Below, in pieces: positions 45,607 through 46,176 of a stretch of 46,176 bases of DNA. Position 1 is the first letter of the stretch. The number at the start of each line of letters is the position of its first letter. The notes below the pieces were generated by a model. The model was given only the letters and a program-made list of their open reading frames with translations, was not told where the DNA came from and made no database searches. The DNA comes from Gammaproteobacteria bacterium (GTDB taxonomy: Bacteria; Pseudomonadota; Gammaproteobacteria; Pseudomonadales; Pseudohongiellaceae). The stretch spans positions 1 through 46,176 of the forward strand of contig PBYU01000001.1 in the NCBI GenBank assembly GCA_002730035.1, in the 5' to 3' direction. A program made the translations under genes and the position numbers.

Positions 45607-46176
45607 TCAGGGTTTAGCCAATCTAGCAGATATTTCTTTCAATCGAATTGCTTGTTGAATGAAAAGAGGGAAGCTGACAATACTGCCGGTGTAATCGAAA
45701 ACATACATTATGATCGAGAATACGAGACCGTAACTCAGTACCCCTGCACCAATTACCGTTATAGGCGTATAGATAAACACCGCAATAACCCCCACCCATA
45801 TTACAAAGTAATTCATAGTCTCAAGGTCAGACAGCTTTATATTCCATCTCATTAACTCCTGATAAAAACTTTTGATAGCAATGGAATCTCTTGCGGTTAA
45901 GACGTCTACTTGTTTCTCAAGTTGATTATTGTAGTTTGCATTGAGCTTATAGTTGAATTTTCCAGTTATGGTATAGATAAGAACAATGAGGCCTAGTAGT
46001 GAAAGGCAAGCAAAAAAGACATTGATATTCAAAGTAGCGATGATGGCAAGAATGCCGACTACAGAAATAAGTGCAGTTATCATTTCAGGCATCGAATTTT
46101 CAAGAAATTCCACAAATTCAGTTAGAAGGCCCGTCCGGGCTGATATTCTGGAAACCGATGCGTCTTTGTTTGTTTC
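45607..46176 (-). CDS. ABC-transporter six-TM domain protein (5' end beyond window)
   Basis: The frame is open to the window edge, so the true start lies outside; the visible 189 codons begin ETNKDASVSRISARTGLLTEF and end EISARLAKP. SRISAR...TEFVEFLENSMPEMI is the coupling-helix and membrane entry typical of ABC exporter membrane domains. At least four membrane helices follow (two at about 31-70 and two at about 125-170 of the visible part). No nucleotide-binding domain follows; the protein stops after the membrane part, as in the stand-alone six-TM ABC domain family. An ATG-less internal GTG at 46113 is not a likely start. Base composition is more AT-rich than the core genes, consistent with an island. 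Confidence 0.7.
   Translation of the reverse strand, partial: ETNKDASVSRISARTGLLTEFVEFLENSMPEMITALISVVGILAIIATLNINVFFACLSLLGLIVLIYTITGKFNYKLNANYNNQLEKQVDVLTARDSIAIKSFYQELMRWNIKLSDLETMNYFVIWVGVIAVFIYTPITVIGAGVLSYGLVFSIIMYVFDYTGSIVSFPLFIQQAIRLKEISARLAKP

Noticed and set aside
1..46176. CRISPR arrays, rRNA genes or complete insertion sequences.
   Set aside because: No regularly spaced repeats, no rRNA-like sequence and no transposase gene were seen.

Overview
The window looks like chromosome of a gammaproteobacterium related to the Pseudomonas/Cellvibrio-type marine groups. The evidence is gene content and order: alaS-lysC-csrA-tRNA-Ser, ffh/rpsP/rimM/trmD/rplS followed by dsbC-hom-thrC-recJ, a pspF/pspABC locus, long-form purL near tadA, and OxyR next to a rubrerythrin. 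Nearly all of it is compact, moderately GC-rich core chromosome. The last 1.5 kb is AT-rich and mobile in character. I cannot name the genus.

Layout. 0-6 kb: tRNA-Ser(GCU), csrA, aspartokinase, alanyl-tRNA synthetase and an AI-2E/PerM-type membrane protein, all on the minus strand. 6.2-10 kb (plus): a Ser/Thr phosphorylation operon with an active Hanks kinase, a membrane-anchored pseudokinase, a PP2C phosphatase, a two-FHA protein and a small CxxC protein. 10-11.1 kb: a secreted beta-lactamase-fold hydrolase interrupted by an in-frame amber codon. 11.2-14.1 kb: a DsbD-type reductase whose periplasmic domain is duplicated. 14.3-23.6 kb (minus): recJ, thrC, hom, dsbC, rplS, trmD, rimM, rpsP, ffh. 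23.8-28.4 kb: CcsA/YpjD-like and CorB/YfjD-like membrane proteins, then a phosphopantetheinyl transferase, a metallophosphoesterase and OxyR. 28.5-32.3 kb (plus): rubrerythrin, Fe-S oxidoreductase, DUF3501 protein, serine hydrolase. 32.3-35.5 kb: phage-shock locus with a visible sigma-54 promoter and IHF site. 35.5-38.4 kb: Nudix hydrolase, then a lone ketoacyl synthase III followed by a seven-TM protein ending in a Fis-type HTH. 38.4-44.6 kb (minus): NIF3/CutA-like protein, purL, lipoprotein, tadA, YczE-like protein. 44.6-46.2 kb: integrase remnant, guaA-like attachment site, short repeats and an ABC-transporter membrane-domain gene cut by the window edge.

Main points for a second look. (1) The KAS III plus 7TM-HTH pair has the layout of a signal synthase and its membrane receptor/regulator, and could be an undescribed small-molecule signalling system. 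(2) The kinase operon contains a clear pseudokinase, and kinase and pseudokinase may be one protein split at an A7 tract. (3) Three reading-frame lesions (A7 junction, FHA 3' end, hydrolase amber) lie within 4 kb, so decay, recoding or assembly error must be separated. (4) A guaA 3'-end sequence without guaA, beside an integrase fragment, marks a boundary of integrated elements at the place where guaA would be expected from Pseudomonas gene order.

All calls rest on reading motifs and context; no database search was run.
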